A DNA stretch of 64,000 nt from Streptomyces albireticuli (GTDB lineage: Bacteria; Actinomycetota; Actinomycetes; Streptomycetales; Streptomycetaceae), in the NCBI RefSeq assembly GCF_002192455.1, contig NZ_CP021744.1, forward strand, positions 2,696,001-2,760,000. Direction: 5' to 3'. The notes under the pieces are model-generated. The model made no database searches and was not told the origin of the DNA. It saw only the letters and a program-made list of their open reading frames with translations. Made by a program: the position numbers and the translations under genes. This document shows positions 8,211 to 16,344 of the stretch, in pieces; positions within the stretch are counted from its first letter, which is position 1, and every line of letters starts with the position of its first letter.

Positions 8211-8545
8211 TGGGGGCTTTTTCCCCAGCCCCGCCCCTTCCCTCTGCATCCGATGTACGGCTCCGCCGCGTGGCGGGGGCAAGCCCCCGGTTCCGCGCTG
8301 ACGCGCGGTGGCCTCACACTCCCCCAGCTACCGCTGGGAGGTGCCCCCAGCCGGGCTGGATTGCCCCTGCCCGAGGCCGGCTTTCCGCTGTGCCGGGGCG
8401 GCTTTCTTGCCCGGTTCCGGGCAACCACTCAGCCCGTCCGGCGTTTGAGGACCGGGGTCCGGGGCGGAGCCCCGGTTCGGGAAGGGGCGGGGTGGGGAAA
8501 GGCCCGCCGCAGGCGCACCACCGCACCCGCACCCGCACCCGCACC
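8211..8545. repeat. Composite palindromic intergenic element B
   Basis: Between convergent wblE and the sensor kinase gene. Outer arms: CCCCGCCCCTTCC near 8229 against GGAAGGGGCGGGG near 8480. The nested hairpin CCCAGCTACCGCTGGG is at about 8323-8338, and a central module containing TTGCCCGGTTCCGGGCAA is near 8408-8425. An AGCCCGTCCGGCG half-palindrome is at 8431-8443. CACCCG hexanucleotide units run at about 8523-8550, ending by the stop codon of the kinase gene. Confidence 0.75.
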
Positions 8546-8556
8546 CACCCCGAACC

Positions 8557-10035
8557 TCACCCCTTCTCCGCCCGCACCGGGATGTCCAACACCACCCGCG
8601 TACCCCGCCCAGCCGCCGGCACCATGTCGAACGTCCCGCCCATCTCCCCCTCCACCAACGTCCGGACGATCTGAAGCCCCAGATTGCCCGCACGCTGCGG
8701 GTCGAAGCCCTCCGGCAGCCCGCGGCCGTCGTCCTGCACGGAGATCAGCAGCCGGGACTCGGCCCGGGTGCCGCTGCGCACCGCGGTGACCTCGACCGTG
8801 CCCTGCTCCCCCGGGCCGAAGCCGTGTTCCATGGCGTTCTGGAGCAGCTCGGTCAGGACCATCGACAGCGGTGTCGCCACCTCGGCGTCCAGGATGCCGA
8901 AGCGGCCCGTACGCCGGCCGGCCACCCGGCCGGGGGAGATCTCGGCGACCATGGCGAGCACCCGGTCGGCGATCTCGTCGAATTCGACCCGCTCGTCCAG
9001 ATTCTGCGAGAGCGTCTCATGGACGATCGCGATCGAGCCGACCCGGCGGACCGCCTCCTCCAGCGCCTCGCGGCCCTCGGCCGAACCGATCCTGCGGGCC
9101 TGGAGGCGCAGCAGGGCGGCCACCGTCTGGAGATTGTTCTTCACCCGGTGGTGGATCTCCCGGATGGTGGCGTCCTTGGTGATCAACTCTCGCTCGCGGC
9201 GACGCAGTTCGGTGACGTCGCGCAGCAGTACGAGCGAACCGATGTGGTTTCCCTTGGGTTTGAGGGGAATCGCCCGGAGCTGGATGACCCCGTCACTGGC
9301 CTCGACCTCGAACTCCCGGGGCGCCCAGCCGCTGGCGAGCTTGGCCAGCGACTCGTCCACGGGTCCGCGCGAGGGCGCCAACTGAGCGGTGGTCTCGCCC
9401 AGATGATGCCCGACGAGGTCGGCGGCGAGGCCGAGACGGTGGTAGGCCGAGAGCGCGTTGGGGCTGGCGTACTGGACGATGCCGTCCGCGTCGAGCCTGA
9501 TCAGGCCGTCGCCGGCGCGCGGCGACGCGTCCATGTCGACTTGTTGACCGGGGAACGGGAAGGCGCCGTTGGCGATCATCTGGGCGAGGTCGGAGGCGCT
9601 CTGGAGGTAGGTGAGCTCCAGCCGGCTGGGCGTCCGGACGGTCAGCAGGTTGGTGTTGCGGGCGATCACGCCGAGCACCCGGCCCTCCCGGCGCACGGGG
9701 ATCGACTCCACCCTGACCGGGACCTCCTCCCGCCACTCGGGGTCGCCCTCCCGGACGATCCGGCCCTCGTCGAGGGCGGCGTCGAGCATCGGCCGGCGGC
9801 CGCGCGGCACGAGGTGGCCGACCATGTCGTCCTGATAGGACGTCGGGCCCGTGTTCGGACGCATCTGGGCGACCGAGACATAGCGGGTGCCGTCGAGGGT
9901 GGGCACCCACAGGACGAGGTCGGCGAAGGACAGGTCGGAGAGCAACTGCCACTCCGAGACCAGCAGGTGCAGCCACTCCAGGTCGGAGTCGCCCAGGGCG
10001 GTGTGCTGGCGTACGAGGTCGTTCATGGAGGGCAC
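8557..10035 (-). CDS. PdtaS-type cytosolic sensor histidine kinase
   Basis: 492 residues, no membrane segments. The N-terminal GAF-like domain (about 1-150, opening with DLVRQHTALGDSDLEWLHLL) is typical of PdtaS relatives. A PAS domain follows (about 175-285). The dimerisation/phosphoacceptor helix reads IHHRVKNNLQTVAALLRLQ, HisKA_2 type with the phosphorylated His in EIHHRVKNN. The ATPase domain has ELLQNAMEHGF (N box) and DDGRGLPEGF (G1 box). Such kinases phosphorylate ANTAR-type RNA-binding response regulators; none is encoded next to it here. Start GTG 10035, alternative ATG 10026. A DasR-like operator lies 83 bases upstream. Confidence 0.88.
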   Translation of the reverse strand: MPSMNDLVRQHTALGDSDLEWLHLLVSEWQLLSDLSFADLVLWVPTLDGTRYVSVAQMRPNTGPTSYQDDMVGHLVPRGRRPMLDAALDEGRIVREGDPEWREEVPVRVESIPVRREGRVLGVIARNTNLLTVRTPSRLELTYLQSASDLAQMIANGAFPFPGQQVDMDASPRAGDGLIRLDADGIVQYASPNALSAYHRLGLAADLVGHHLGETTAQLAPSRGPVDESLAKLASGWAPREFEVEASDGVIQLRAIPLKPKGNHIGSLVLLRDVTELRRRERELITKDATIREIHHRVKNNLQTVAALLRLQARRIGSAEGREALEEAVRRVGSIAIVHETLSQNLDERVEFDEIADRVLAMVAEISPGRVAGRRTGRFGILDAEVATPLSMVLTELLQNAMEHGFGPGEQGTVEVTAVRSGTRAESRLLISVQDDGRGLPEGFDPQRAGNLGLQIVRTLVEGEMGGTFDMVPAAGRGTRVVLDIPVRAEKG

Positions 10036-10117
10036 GCTGTGAGCCTACCCGTGGCCGCCGGCCGGGCGACGGCGGCATTTCGTCCACCTGCCGGCCGCAC
10101 AGGCATGGACAGAGCCA

Positions 10118-10133
10118 AATGGTCTAGTCCACA
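10118..10133. promoter_or_regulatory. Candidate DasR-responsive element (dre)
   Basis: AATGGTCTAGTCCACA matches the palindromic dre core TGGTCTAGACCA at 11 of 12 positions. It lies 83 bases upstream of the sensor kinase start in a region with no other nearby start. If bound, DasR would link aminosugar status to this kinase. Assigned from similarity to the sites at 11927 and 17649. Confidence 0.5.
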
Positions 10134-10371
10134 ATGAAAGAGCAAAGCGTCCGCCTTCCCCGCACAGGAGGGCGGAGCGGGGCCCGGCGCTCTCTGCCCT
10201 GATCGCGCCCGGCCTCAGGTCGGCCTCTCCGGCCGCGGGGTCCGCACACCCCACGGTCCCGGCGGGCCGATGGCGGCTCCGGGCTGCGGTGCCGAACCGG
10301 GTCGAGGGTCCCGGGTCTGGCGCCGCGGCCCGAAGTGGCCGCGCGCTTCGGGCCGGCTTCGAGTTGCCCTT
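10134..10371. other. Gene-free spacer
   Basis: Between the candidate operator and repeat element C I see no credible coding sequence. The stretch around 10200-10330 is GC-rich with short complementary runs (GGCCGCGGGG, CCGCGGCCC). Confidence 0.4.
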
Positions 10372-10735
10372 CTCTCCCTGATCGGGGCTCCGCCCCGGAC
10401 CCCGGTCCTCAATCTCCCCCAGCTATCGCTGGGAGGTGCCCCCAGACGGGCTGAGTTGTCGCCCGGAACCGGGCAGGAAAACCCGACCATGGGCAAGGGA
10501 CGCGGTCTCCGGCGCAGCGGAAAGCCGGCCTCGGACAGGGGCAAGATCCAGCCCGGCTGGGGGCACCTCCCAGCGGTAGCTGGGGGGAGCTTGAGACCAC
10601 CGCGCGGCAGCACGGAAAAGGGGGCCGGGGGCCCGCCCCCGCCACGCGGCGGAGCCGCACATCGGATGCAGTGGGAAGGGGCGGGCAGGGGACAAAGCCC
10701 CGCGCACCGGCACCCGCACCGCACCCGCACCGTCA
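10372..10735. repeat. Composite palindromic intergenic element C
   Basis: Contains two inverted copies of the nested hairpin module, CCCAGCTATCGCTGGG (about 10417-10432) and CCCAGCGGTAGCTGGG (about 10569-10584). They flank a central module with CGCCCGGAACCGGGC and GGCCTCGGACAGGGGC that is shared with the elements at 8211 and 40264. The left outer arm is GGGGCTCCGCCCC (10384-10396) and the right outer side GGAAGGGGCGGGC near 10675. A degenerate hexanucleotide tract (GCACCCGCACCG) abuts the stop codon of the SIS gene. Confidence 0.72.
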
Positions 10736-11782
10736 CCGCGTCTCCGTCACCTTCGCCAGAGCCCGCGGCGCGTCCGGATCCTGCCCCCGCGCGATCGCGA
10801 CCTCGTACGCCAGCATCTGGAGCGGCAGGATCTCCAGCACCGGCTGGAGATCCTCCGGCACCCCCGCCGTCGGCAGCGCGAACCCCGCCGACGCCCCCGC
10901 CACCTCCCCCTCGCTCCCCACCACGCAGAGATCCGCGCCCCGGCCGCGCAGCCGTTCCAGCACCGGCTGGAGCGCCTCCCCGCCGCGCCCGTCGGGGACG
11001 ATCGCGATGACGGGCGAGATGTTGTCGACCATGGCGAGCGGCCCGTGCAGCAGGTCCGCGCCGGAGTAGGAGAGGGCGGGGATGTAGCTCGTCTCCATCA
11101 GCTTCAGCGCCGCCTCCTGGGCCGTCGGGAAGCCGTAGCCGCGCGAGGTGAGGACCATGCGCTCGGCGAAGCGGTAGCGCGCGGCGAGCCGCTTGACCTC
11201 GGCGCCGCGCGCGAGGATCCGTTCGGCGAGGCCGGGCAGCTCGCGCGCCTCGGCGCCGTCGCCTCCGGCCAGCCCCATGACGAAGAGGTGGAGGGTCAGC
11301 AGCGAGGCGGTGTACGTCTTGGTCGCCGGGAGCGCCTTCTCCGGGCCGGCGAGCATGTCGATGTGGTGCTCGGCGACCGCCGCGAGCGGGGAGTCCGCGT
11401 TGTTGGTGACCGCGACGGTGATCGCGCCGGCCTCGCGGGCGGCCCGGGTGGAGGCGACCAGGTCGGGCGAGCCGCCGGACTGGCTGACGGTGATCGCCAG
11501 CACGTCGGTGAGGTCCGGCCGGGCCCCGTAGGCGGTGATGGTGGACATGGACGCCATGCCGCAGGGCTTGCCGAGCCGCACTTCCAGGAGGTATTTGGCG
11601 TAGAGGGCGGCGTTGTCGGAGCTGCCCCGGGCGGTCAGCAGGACGAAGCGGGGGTGCCGCGCGGCGATCCGTCCGGCGGTCCGGCGGACCGCCGGGGCGC
11701 CCTCGTCGAGGATCCGGCGCAGCACGGCGGGCTGCTCGGCCATCTCGCCGGACATCATCCGGCCCGGCTTCTCGCGAGTCAT
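10733..11782 (-). CDS. SIS-domain sugar isomerase/deaminase-like protein (GlmS C-terminal type)
   Basis: 349 residues with two SIS domains and no glutaminase domain. ARGSSDNAALYAKYLLE is the phosphosugar-binding loop of domain 1, VSQSGGSPDLVASTRAA follows, and the second domain has LTSRGYGFPTAQEAALKLMET. The resemblance is to the isomerase half of glucosamine-6-phosphate synthase and to AgaS/NagB-II type deaminases, so the likely substrate is an aminosugar phosphate. It diverges from nagB across about 200 bases that hold a DasR site, which supports membership of the aminosugar regulon. The exact reaction is not determined by sequence. Confidence 0.8.
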   Translation of the reverse strand: MTREKPGRMMSGEMAEQPAVLRRILDEGAPAVRRTAGRIAARHPRFVLLTARGSSDNAALYAKYLLEVRLGKPCGMASMSTITAYGARPDLTDVLAITVSQSGGSPDLVASTRAAREAGAITVAVTNNADSPLAAVAEHHIDMLAGPEKALPATKTYTASLLTLHLFVMGLAGGDGAEARELPGLAERILARGAEVKRLAARYRFAERMVLTSRGYGFPTAQEAALKLMETSYIPALSYSGADLLHGPLAMVDNISPVIAIVPDGRGGEALQPVLERLRGRGADLCVVGSEGEVAGASAGFALPTAGVPEDLQPVLEILPLQMLAYEVAIARGQDPDAPRALAKVTETR

Positions 11783-11926
11783 CCTGCGTGCCTCCCGCCG
11801 GCGGGTCTCGCGGAACGGGCCGGGCGGCGCCCGTCCCCGGCCGCGTGGAGCCCTTTCAGTCGACCACGGGTTCCCGCGGGCCCGCCAGCCGGCGGCCCGC
11901 CGTGCCCGCGGCGCCCCCTCTGCTAG

Positions 11927-11942
11927 ATTGGTCTATACCACC
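11927..11942. promoter_or_regulatory. DasR-responsive element upstream of nagB
   Basis: ATTGGTCTATACCACC fits the dre consensus around TGGTCTAGACCA with one central change. It lies 41 bases upstream of the nagB start, where nagB of Streptomyces is known to be controlled by DasR. The divergent SIS gene could share it. Confidence 0.82.
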
Positions 11943-11982
11943 CATAAGAGTTTCCTCCACTCTCCAGATCGGCAGGCCCGTC

Positions 11983-12768
11983 GTGGAAGTTGTCATCGTC
12001 CCGGACGCCAAGGCAGGCGGCGAGCTCATCGCGGAGGCCATGGCCGCCTTGCTGCGCCGCAAGCCCGACGCCCTGCTGGGCGTGGCCACCGGCTCTACCC
12101 CGCTGCCCATCTACGAGGCGCTGACCGCCAAGGTCCGCGCGGGCGCCGTGGACGCCTCGCGCGCCCGCATCTGCCAGCTCGACGAGTACGTCGGCCTGCC
12201 CGCCGACCACCCGGAGTCCTACCGCTCGGTGGTGCTGCGCGAGGTCGTCGAGCCGCTCGGCCTGACCGAGTCCTCCTTCATGGGCCCCGACGGCACCGCC
12301 GAGGACGTCCAGGCCGCGTGCGAGGCGTACGACCGCGCGCTGCCGGAGGCCGGCGGCGTGGACCTCCAGCTGCTGGGCATCGGCACCGACGGGCACATCG
12401 GCTTCAACGAGCCGTGCTCCTCGCTCGCCTCCCGCACCCGGATCAAGACGCTGACCGAGCAGACCCGCGTCGACAACGCCCGCTTCTTCGAGGGCGACAT
12501 CGACCAGGTGCCGCACCACGTCATCACCCAGGGCATCGGCACCATCCTGGAGGCCCGCCACCTGGTGCTGCTGGCCACCGGCGAGGGCAAGGCCGACGCC
12601 GTGGCGCAGACGGTCGAGGGCCCGGTCTCCGCGCTGGTGCCCGCGTCGGCGCTCCAGCTCCACCCGCACGCGACGGTCGTGGTGGACGAGGCGGCGGCGT
12701 CCAAGCTGAAGCTGGCGGACTACTTCCGCCACACCTACGCGAACAAGCCGGCCTGGCAGGGGCTGTAG
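11983..12768 (+). CDS. nagB: Glucosamine-6-phosphate deaminase
   Basis: 261 residues, the usual NagB length. LGVATGSTPLPIYEAL is the phosphate loop, QLDEYVGLP holds the general-base Asp region, and GIGTDGHIGFNEP holds the ring-opening histidine motif. The enzyme converts glucosamine-6-phosphate to fructose-6-phosphate and ammonia, which joins GlcNAc use to glycolysis. GTG at 11983 gives the family N-terminus (VEVVIVPDAKAGGELIA); the open frame continues upstream but without homology. Control by DasR is expected from the operator at 11927. Confidence 0.95.
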   Translation: MEVVIVPDAKAGGELIAEAMAALLRRKPDALLGVATGSTPLPIYEALTAKVRAGAVDASRARICQLDEYVGLPADHPESYRSVVLREVVEPLGLTESSFMGPDGTAEDVQAACEAYDRALPEAGGVDLQLLGIGTDGHIGFNEPCSSLASRTRIKTLTEQTRVDNARFFEGDIDQVPHHVITQGIGTILEARHLVLLATGEGKADAVAQTVEGPVSALVPASALQLHPHATVVVDEAAASKLKLADYFRHTYANKPAWQGL

Positions 12769-12850
12769 GCGCCCGCTGCCAGGAGTTCGTCGCTCCCCGG
12801 GCGCGGGCCGGTTCGCCGCCTGCGGCGGGAGCGCCCTCCGGGCGCGTCCT

Positions 12851-12893
12851 CGAACGCCGGACGGGCTGGATCTTCCAGCCCGTCCGGCGTTCG
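12851..12893. terminator. Bidirectional terminator, reduced form of the repeat palindrome
   Basis: A perfect 20-bp stem (CGAACGCCGGACGGGCTGGA and its complement) with a 3-base loop TCT lies between convergent nagB and the GH3 gene. The stem core CGCCGGACGGGCTG is the inner palindrome of the larger intergenic elements. Confidence 0.85.
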
Positions 12894-12909
12894 CGTACCC
12901 AAGGGGAAA

Positions 12910-14394
12910 CTACGCCCCCGCTATGACCTCCGCCGCGGCCACGCCGCAAACCCGGGCCGCCCCATGGGTAGCCACATGCAGCGCCCCCGCCGGAGGCGCG
13001 ACGTTCAGGCCCATCTCGACCACCACCGTGTCCGGCCGGGCGGCCAGCAGCGCGTCGAGCGCCTTGGCCATCCACGGGTGGCGGTGCGCGTCGCGGACGA
13101 CCGCGACGACCCGGCGGTCCGCCGCGTCCCGGAGCACCCGCTCGGCGCCGGCCTCGTCGCTGCCGTACGTACCGGTCGTGGTGCCCGGCAGCAGCCGGGC
13201 CAGCTCGGCCCCGACGCCCCACGGGGTCTCGTCGCCGACGGCGATGTTGGCGACGGGCGTGAAGGCGGCCACGTGCACGGGGCGCGTGGGCGGCTCGTAG
13301 GGCACGGCGGCCGTGATCCGCAGGGCTCGGCGGGCCGCGGCGAGTCCCACCTCGGGGGCGGGCGCGGTCCCCTCCTGCGCCGCGCCCGCCTCCGAGGTCC
13401 AGCGCGCCAGGGCGCGCACCCGCTCGGCCGCGTCGGCGAGCCGCTCCTCGGCGAGCTCGCCCGCGCGGACGGCGGAGACCAGTGCGTCCCGCAGCCCCAG
13501 CACGGTCTCCGCGTCGGCCAGTCCGCCGCCGACGCAGATGGCGTCGGCGCCCGCGGCCAGGGCCATGACGCTGCCGCGCTCGATCCCGTAGGTGCCCGCG
13601 ATGGCCCGCATCTCCATGCCGTCGGTGACGATCAGGCCGTCGAAGCCGAGGCCGCCCTCGGTGACGGGGGCGCGCAGCAGCCCGTGCAGGGCGGTCGGGC
13701 TGAGGGTCGCGGGCAGGGCCGGGTCCAGGGCGGGCAGCAGGATGTGCGCGCTCATCACGGCCCGGGTGCCGGCCGCCACGGCGGCGCGGAAGGGCACCAG
13801 CTCGCGGGCGTGCAGCGTGGCGAGGTCCGCGTCGATGCGCGGCATGTCGTGGTGGGAGTCGACGGCGGTGTCGCCGTGCCCGGGGAAGTGCTTGGTGCAG
13901 GCGGCGACGCCGGCGGACTGGAGGCCCTCGACATAGGCGGCGGTGTGCCGGGCGACCAGGCGCGGGTCGGCGCCGAAGGACCGTACGCCGATGACCGGGT
14001 TGTCCGGGTCGGAGTTGACGTCGGCGGAGGGCGCCCAGTTGAGGTTGACGCCGCAGGCGGCGAGGCGGCGGCCGAGCTCCCGGGCGACGGCGCGGGTCAG
14101 CTCGGTGTCGTCGACCGTGCCGAGGGCGAGGTTGCCGGGGAAGGAGGAGCCGGTGCGGACCTCCAGGCGGGTGACGTCACCGCCCTCCTCGTCGATGGCC
14201 ACGAGGACGTCCGGCCGCTCGGCGCGCAGCCGCGCCGTGAGCGCGGCGAGCTGCTCGGGTGAGGCGATGTTCCGGCCGAAGAGGCCGACGGAGGCGAGCC
14301 CTTCGCCGACCCTCCTCAGCAGCCAGTCGGGGGCGTCGGTGCCCTCGAAGCCGGGCTGGAGGACCGTCAGGGCGTCCCGGGTGAGCGTGTCCAT
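12910..14394 (-). CDS. GH3 beta-N-acetylglucosaminidase (NagZ-like)
   Basis: 494 residues. The GH3 catalytic barrel has the NagZ-type loop KHFPGHGDTAVDSHHDMP, where the His/Asp pair is the acid-base, and the nucleophile Asp lies in LIVTDGMEMRA. A C-terminal alpha/beta domain follows. There is no signal peptide, so it should act in the cytoplasm on imported chitobiose or on muropeptide sugars. The start is only 7 bases after the dasC stop, so it is probably the last gene of a dasB-dasC-glycosidase operon, consistent with hydrolysis of sugars brought in by DasABC. Confidence 0.88.
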   Translation of the reverse strand: MDTLTRDALTVLQPGFEGTDAPDWLLRRVGEGLASVGLFGRNIASPEQLAALTARLRAERPDVLVAIDEEGGDVTRLEVRTGSSFPGNLALGTVDDTELTRAVARELGRRLAACGVNLNWAPSADVNSDPDNPVIGVRSFGADPRLVARHTAAYVEGLQSAGVAACTKHFPGHGDTAVDSHHDMPRIDADLATLHARELVPFRAAVAAGTRAVMSAHILLPALDPALPATLSPTALHGLLRAPVTEGGLGFDGLIVTDGMEMRAIAGTYGIERGSVMALAAGADAICVGGGLADAETVLGLRDALVSAVRAGELAEERLADAAERVRALARWTSEAGAAQEGTAPAPEVGLAAARRALRITAAVPYEPPTRPVHVAAFTPVANIAVGDETPWGVGAELARLLPGTTTGTYGSDEAGAERVLRDAADRRVVAVVRDAHRHPWMAKALDALLAARPDTVVVEMGLNVAPPAGALHVATHGAARVCGVAAAEVIAGA

Positions 14395-14400
14395 GGAGTA

Positions 14401-15231
14401 TTAGCCCTTCACCGCGCCGGACGTGAGACCGCCGACCGCCTTGCGCTGGAGGATGACGAAGAGGATCAGGATGGGCACGGCGAAGAGCGAGGAGGCGGCC
14501 ATCGTGGCGCCCCAGTCGTCGCCGAAGGTGGTGCGGAAGCTGGTGAGCCAGAGCGGCAGCGTCTGCGAGGCGGGGTCCTTGTTGAGGATCAGGACCATCG
14601 GGAACTCGTTCCAGACGGTGATGAAGCCGAAGAGCGAGGTGGCCATCAGGCCGGGCGCCAGCAGCGGGAAGATCACCTTGATGAAGGCCTGGGTGCGGGT
14701 GCACCCGTCGACCATCGCGGACTCCTCCAGCTCCTTCGGCACGGCGGCGACGTAGCCGCGCAGCGTCAGGACGGTGAAGGGCAGCACCATCACGGTGTAG
14801 ATGGCGATGAGCGGCAGGAGGCTGTTCAGCATCTCGGCGTCGCGCACGATCATGTAGTACGCGATGACCATGACCTCCCAGGGGGCCATCTGGGCCATCA
14901 TCATCACGAGGATGAAGCTCTTGCGGCCCTTGAAGCGCATGCGGGCGACGGCGAAGGACGCGAGGAGCGCGATGACGAGCGACAGGGCGACGGCGACCAG
15001 CGTGACGGTGAGGGAGTTGCCCACCAGGGTCCAGAAGCCGTCGGCGTCCACGGCCTTGGAGAAGTGCTCGAAGGTGGGGCTCGTGGGGAACCAGGTGGGG
15101 GTGTCGCTGACGATGTCCTTGTTGGCCTTGAAGGCCGTGGCGAACATCCAGTAGACGGGGAAGGCGAAGACGGCGAAGAGAACGACCGCGGCCGTTCCGG
15201 GCCAGGCACGGCCGAGCAAGGAGCGCTTCAC
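14401..15231 (-). CDS. dasC: Chitobiose ABC transporter permease DasC
   Basis: 276 residues, six predicted membrane helices. The MalG-type EAA loop (EESAMVDGCTRTQAFIKVIF) contacts the ATPase. It is the second permease of the N,N'-diacetylchitobiose importer; the energising ATPase is not encoded here and in Streptomyces is MsiK, encoded elsewhere. GTG at 15231 overlaps the dasB stop by four bases, which indicates translational coupling. The frame continues upstream only inside dasB. Confidence 0.9.
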   Translation of the reverse strand: MKRSLLGRAWPGTAAVVLFAVFAFPVYWMFATAFKANKDIVSDTPTWFPTSPTFEHFSKAVDADGFWTLVGNSLTVTLVAVALSLVIALLASFAVARMRFKGRKSFILVMMMAQMAPWEVMVIAYYMIVRDAEMLNSLLPLIAIYTVMVLPFTVLTLRGYVAAVPKELEESAMVDGCTRTQAFIKVIFPLLAPGLMATSLFGFITVWNEFPMVLILNKDPASQTLPLWLTSFRTTFGDDWGATMAASSLFAVPILILFVILQRKAVGGLTSGAVKG

Positions 15232-16205
15232 AGCTCGTCCTCCTCTTGCTTGAGGACAAGGCGCAGGTAGTACGCCGTCAGGGCCAGCAGGATGACAATG
15301 GTGAGGATGGAGATCGCGGCGCCCATGCCGAAGTGCTGGTTGCCCATGCCCTCGACGAACGCGTAGACGGGCAGCGTCTCGGTGAGCCGGTCGGGCCCGC
15401 CCTCGTTGATCGCGAAGACCTGGGTGAACGACTTGAAGACCCAGATGACTTCGAGGAACGTCGTGGCGAGGAAGAACGGCTTGAGGAAGGGGAAGGTCAC
15501 CGAGGTGAACTGCTTCCAGGGGCCGGCGCCGTCCAGCGAGGCGGCCTCGTAGAGCTCCTTGGGGATCGTGGTCGTGGCCGCGTAGAGGTTGATCGCCACG
15601 AAGGGGACCGACTGCCACACGATCAGCACGGTGATCACGAAGAAGGTGGAGAACTGCCCGCTGGTCCAGTTGTAGTCGGCCATCGAGTGCCAGCCGAGCG
15701 AGTCCAGCAGGTAGTTGACGACGCCGAACCGCTGGGCGAAGAGCCACTGGAAGACAGTGGTCGCGGCGACGACGGGCATGGCCCAGGCGAGGACGAGGCC
15801 GAGCAGGAGCAGCAGCCGCGTCTTGCTGCCGAGACGGGCGAGCAGCAGGCCGATCAGACAGCCGGCCGTCATGATCAGGACGACGTTGGCGGCGGTGAAG
15901 ACGACCGACCGGCCGGCGACGCTCCAGAAGTCGGAACTGCCGAGCGCCTCGGTGTAGTTGTCGACGCCGTTCCACTCGGTGACGTGCTGGATCAGCTGGC
16001 GCGGGTTGAGGTTCTGGAACGACAGCATGCCGTTCTTCACCAGCGTCCAGCCGAGCAGCAGCACCGTGGCCGCGGCGGCGGGGAGGATCAGGAGGTACGG
16101 AACGCCCTGGGAGACCCGCCCCTTGGCGTCGCGGGGCGGCGGGGCGCCGCCTTTGCCGATCCGGGGGGCGGGATCCGCCGCCACCTCTTCGATCTGCGCT
16201 GACAT
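15228..16205 (-). CDS. dasB: Chitobiose ABC transporter permease DasB
   Basis: 325 residues. A roughly 40-residue charged N-terminal arm (SAQIEEVAADPAPRIGKGG) precedes six membrane helices. The EAA loop is EAASLDGAGPWKQFTSVTFP. It is the MalF-type partner of DasC in chitooligosaccharide uptake. ATG at 16205 follows the 139-bp dasA-dasB gap, which contains a stable hairpin. This arrangement allows more binding protein than permease to be made. Confidence 0.9.
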   Translation of the reverse strand: MSAQIEEVAADPAPRIGKGGAPPPRDAKGRVSQGVPYLLILPAAAATVLLLGWTLVKNGMLSFQNLNPRQLIQHVTEWNGVDNYTEALGSSDFWSVAGRSVVFTAANVVLIMTAGCLIGLLLARLGSKTRLLLLLGLVLAWAMPVVAATTVFQWLFAQRFGVVNYLLDSLGWHSMADYNWTSGQFSTFFVITVLIVWQSVPFVAINLYAATTTIPKELYEAASLDGAGPWKQFTSVTFPFLKPFFLATTFLEVIWVFKSFTQVFAINEGGPDRLTETLPVYAFVEGMGNQHFGMGAAISILTIVILLALTAYYLRLVLKQEEDEL

Positions 16206-16278
16206 CGTCGTCCGCCTTCTCCCCTGTCGAACGGTATTGCTGTGGTACGCGGTGGTGCGCGGTGGTGACGCGCCGAGC

Positions 16279-16305
16279 GACGGGGCCGGGTCGTACGGCC
16301 CCGTC
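16279..16305 (-). terminator. Intercistronic hairpin between dasA and dasB
   Basis: GACGGGGCC (16279-16287) pairs perfectly with GGCCCCGTC (16297-16305) across 9 bases. Two copies of the palindrome CACCGGTG (16320-16327 and 16334-16341) lie between it and the dasA stop. Together they fit a partial terminator or mRNA-stabilising 3' end that raises dasA over dasBC. Confidence 0.55.
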
Positions 16306-16344
16306 GGTCACCGATCGGTCACCGGTGGGCTGTCACCGGTGGGT

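Noticed and set aside
10733-12768. SIS-domain gene plus nagB as a glmS/glmM-type biosynthetic operon
   Set aside because: The genes diverge, the glutaminase domain is missing and the DasR operator points to catabolism.
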